DNA of 14,845 nt from CAYRFE01 sp964423645 [NCBI: uncultured bacterium] (GTDB taxonomy: Bacteria; Macinerneyibacteriota; Macinerneyibacteria; Macinerneyibacteriales): assembly GCA_964423645.1 (NCBI GenBank), contig CAYRFE010000051.1, forward strand, positions 1 to 14,845, written 5' to 3'. The stretch's first letter is position 1; each line of letters begins with the position of its first letter. Both the position numbers and the translations under genes were made by a program. This document shows positions 14,790 through 14,845 of this stretch, one piece after another. The notes under the pieces were generated by a model. It ran no database searches and was not told the DNA's origin. It saw nothing but the letters and a program-made list of their open reading frames with translations.

Positions 14790-14845
14790 TTTCAAGAACT
14801 TTTTCGTTAAAAAACAAATACTGTCTGAGCGCAGCGAGTTTATTT

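Larger units (their letters stand above)
14332..14845. other. 514-base gene-free palindrome cluster at the right end
   Basis: No gene is supported here. In order it holds an AT-rich dyad TTTAAAA/TTTTAAA (14350-14370) just after the TonB-domain stop, a CGCG-GTTA-CGCG hairpin (14415-14426), CCCTC/GAGGG arms (14430-14452), a composite palindromic element (14500-14596), copy 2 of the two-hairpin repeat (14635-14789), and a terminal GAGCGCAGCGAG motif (14827-14838). The block looks like a landing area for small repeats. Confidence 0.7.

Overview
The window is a moderately AT-rich stretch of a Gram-negative bacterial chromosome. Twelve protein genes are supported, and I see no tRNA, rRNA, CRISPR array, phage or transposase gene. 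Most products carry signal peptides or lipoboxes, so this is largely a cell-envelope region. A SprB-type repeat joined to a Fibrobacter-type FISUMP domain, a LytS/LytTR pair of the kind common in Bacteroidota, TonB C-terminal domains and the standard genetic code suggest a member of the Fibrobacterota/Bacteroidota/Spirochaetota range or an uncultured relative. The sequence alone does not fix the phylum.

Left part (1-4200): a structured intergenic repeat, then an exported metallophosphoesterase with a CBM9-like tail on the minus strand. It is divergent from a small lipoprotein gene, with back-to-back promoters between them. Next come a stand-alone, divergent prephenate-dehydratase-like protein and a Spy/CpxP-like periplasmic protein with a Met/His-rich tail, closed by a clear terminator.

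Middle (4231-8180): a likely operon of three exported proteins behind a near-consensus promoter. An SH3b/Ig-like protein and a second SH3b protein flank a fusion of a MEMO-family domain to a degenerate CapA-like domain. A LytS-type sensor kinase and a LytTR response regulator follow on the minus strand, overlapping by ATGA. They are divergent from the SprB/FISUMP lipoprotein, and a perfect dyad lies between.

Right part (11354-14331): a promoter drives a four-cluster ferredoxin and an aldehyde:ferredoxin oxidoreductase (AOR) family tungstoenzyme, overlapping by 8 bases and visibly richer in G+C than their neighbours. A very AT-rich gene for an exported protein with two TonB C-terminal-like domains follows. 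The last 500 bases are a gene-free cluster of palindromes.

The most unusual signal is non-coding. A two-hairpin repeat occurs three times in the same orientation (1-130, 11175-11260, 14635-14789). All the stem differences in its first hairpin, and one in its second, are matched by compensating changes on the other arm. No complete new multi-gene system is obvious. The best protein leads are the MEMO-CapA fusion and its SH3b neighbours, the altered prephenate-dehydratase-like enzyme, and the sensor-regulator pair beside a FISUMP lipoprotein.
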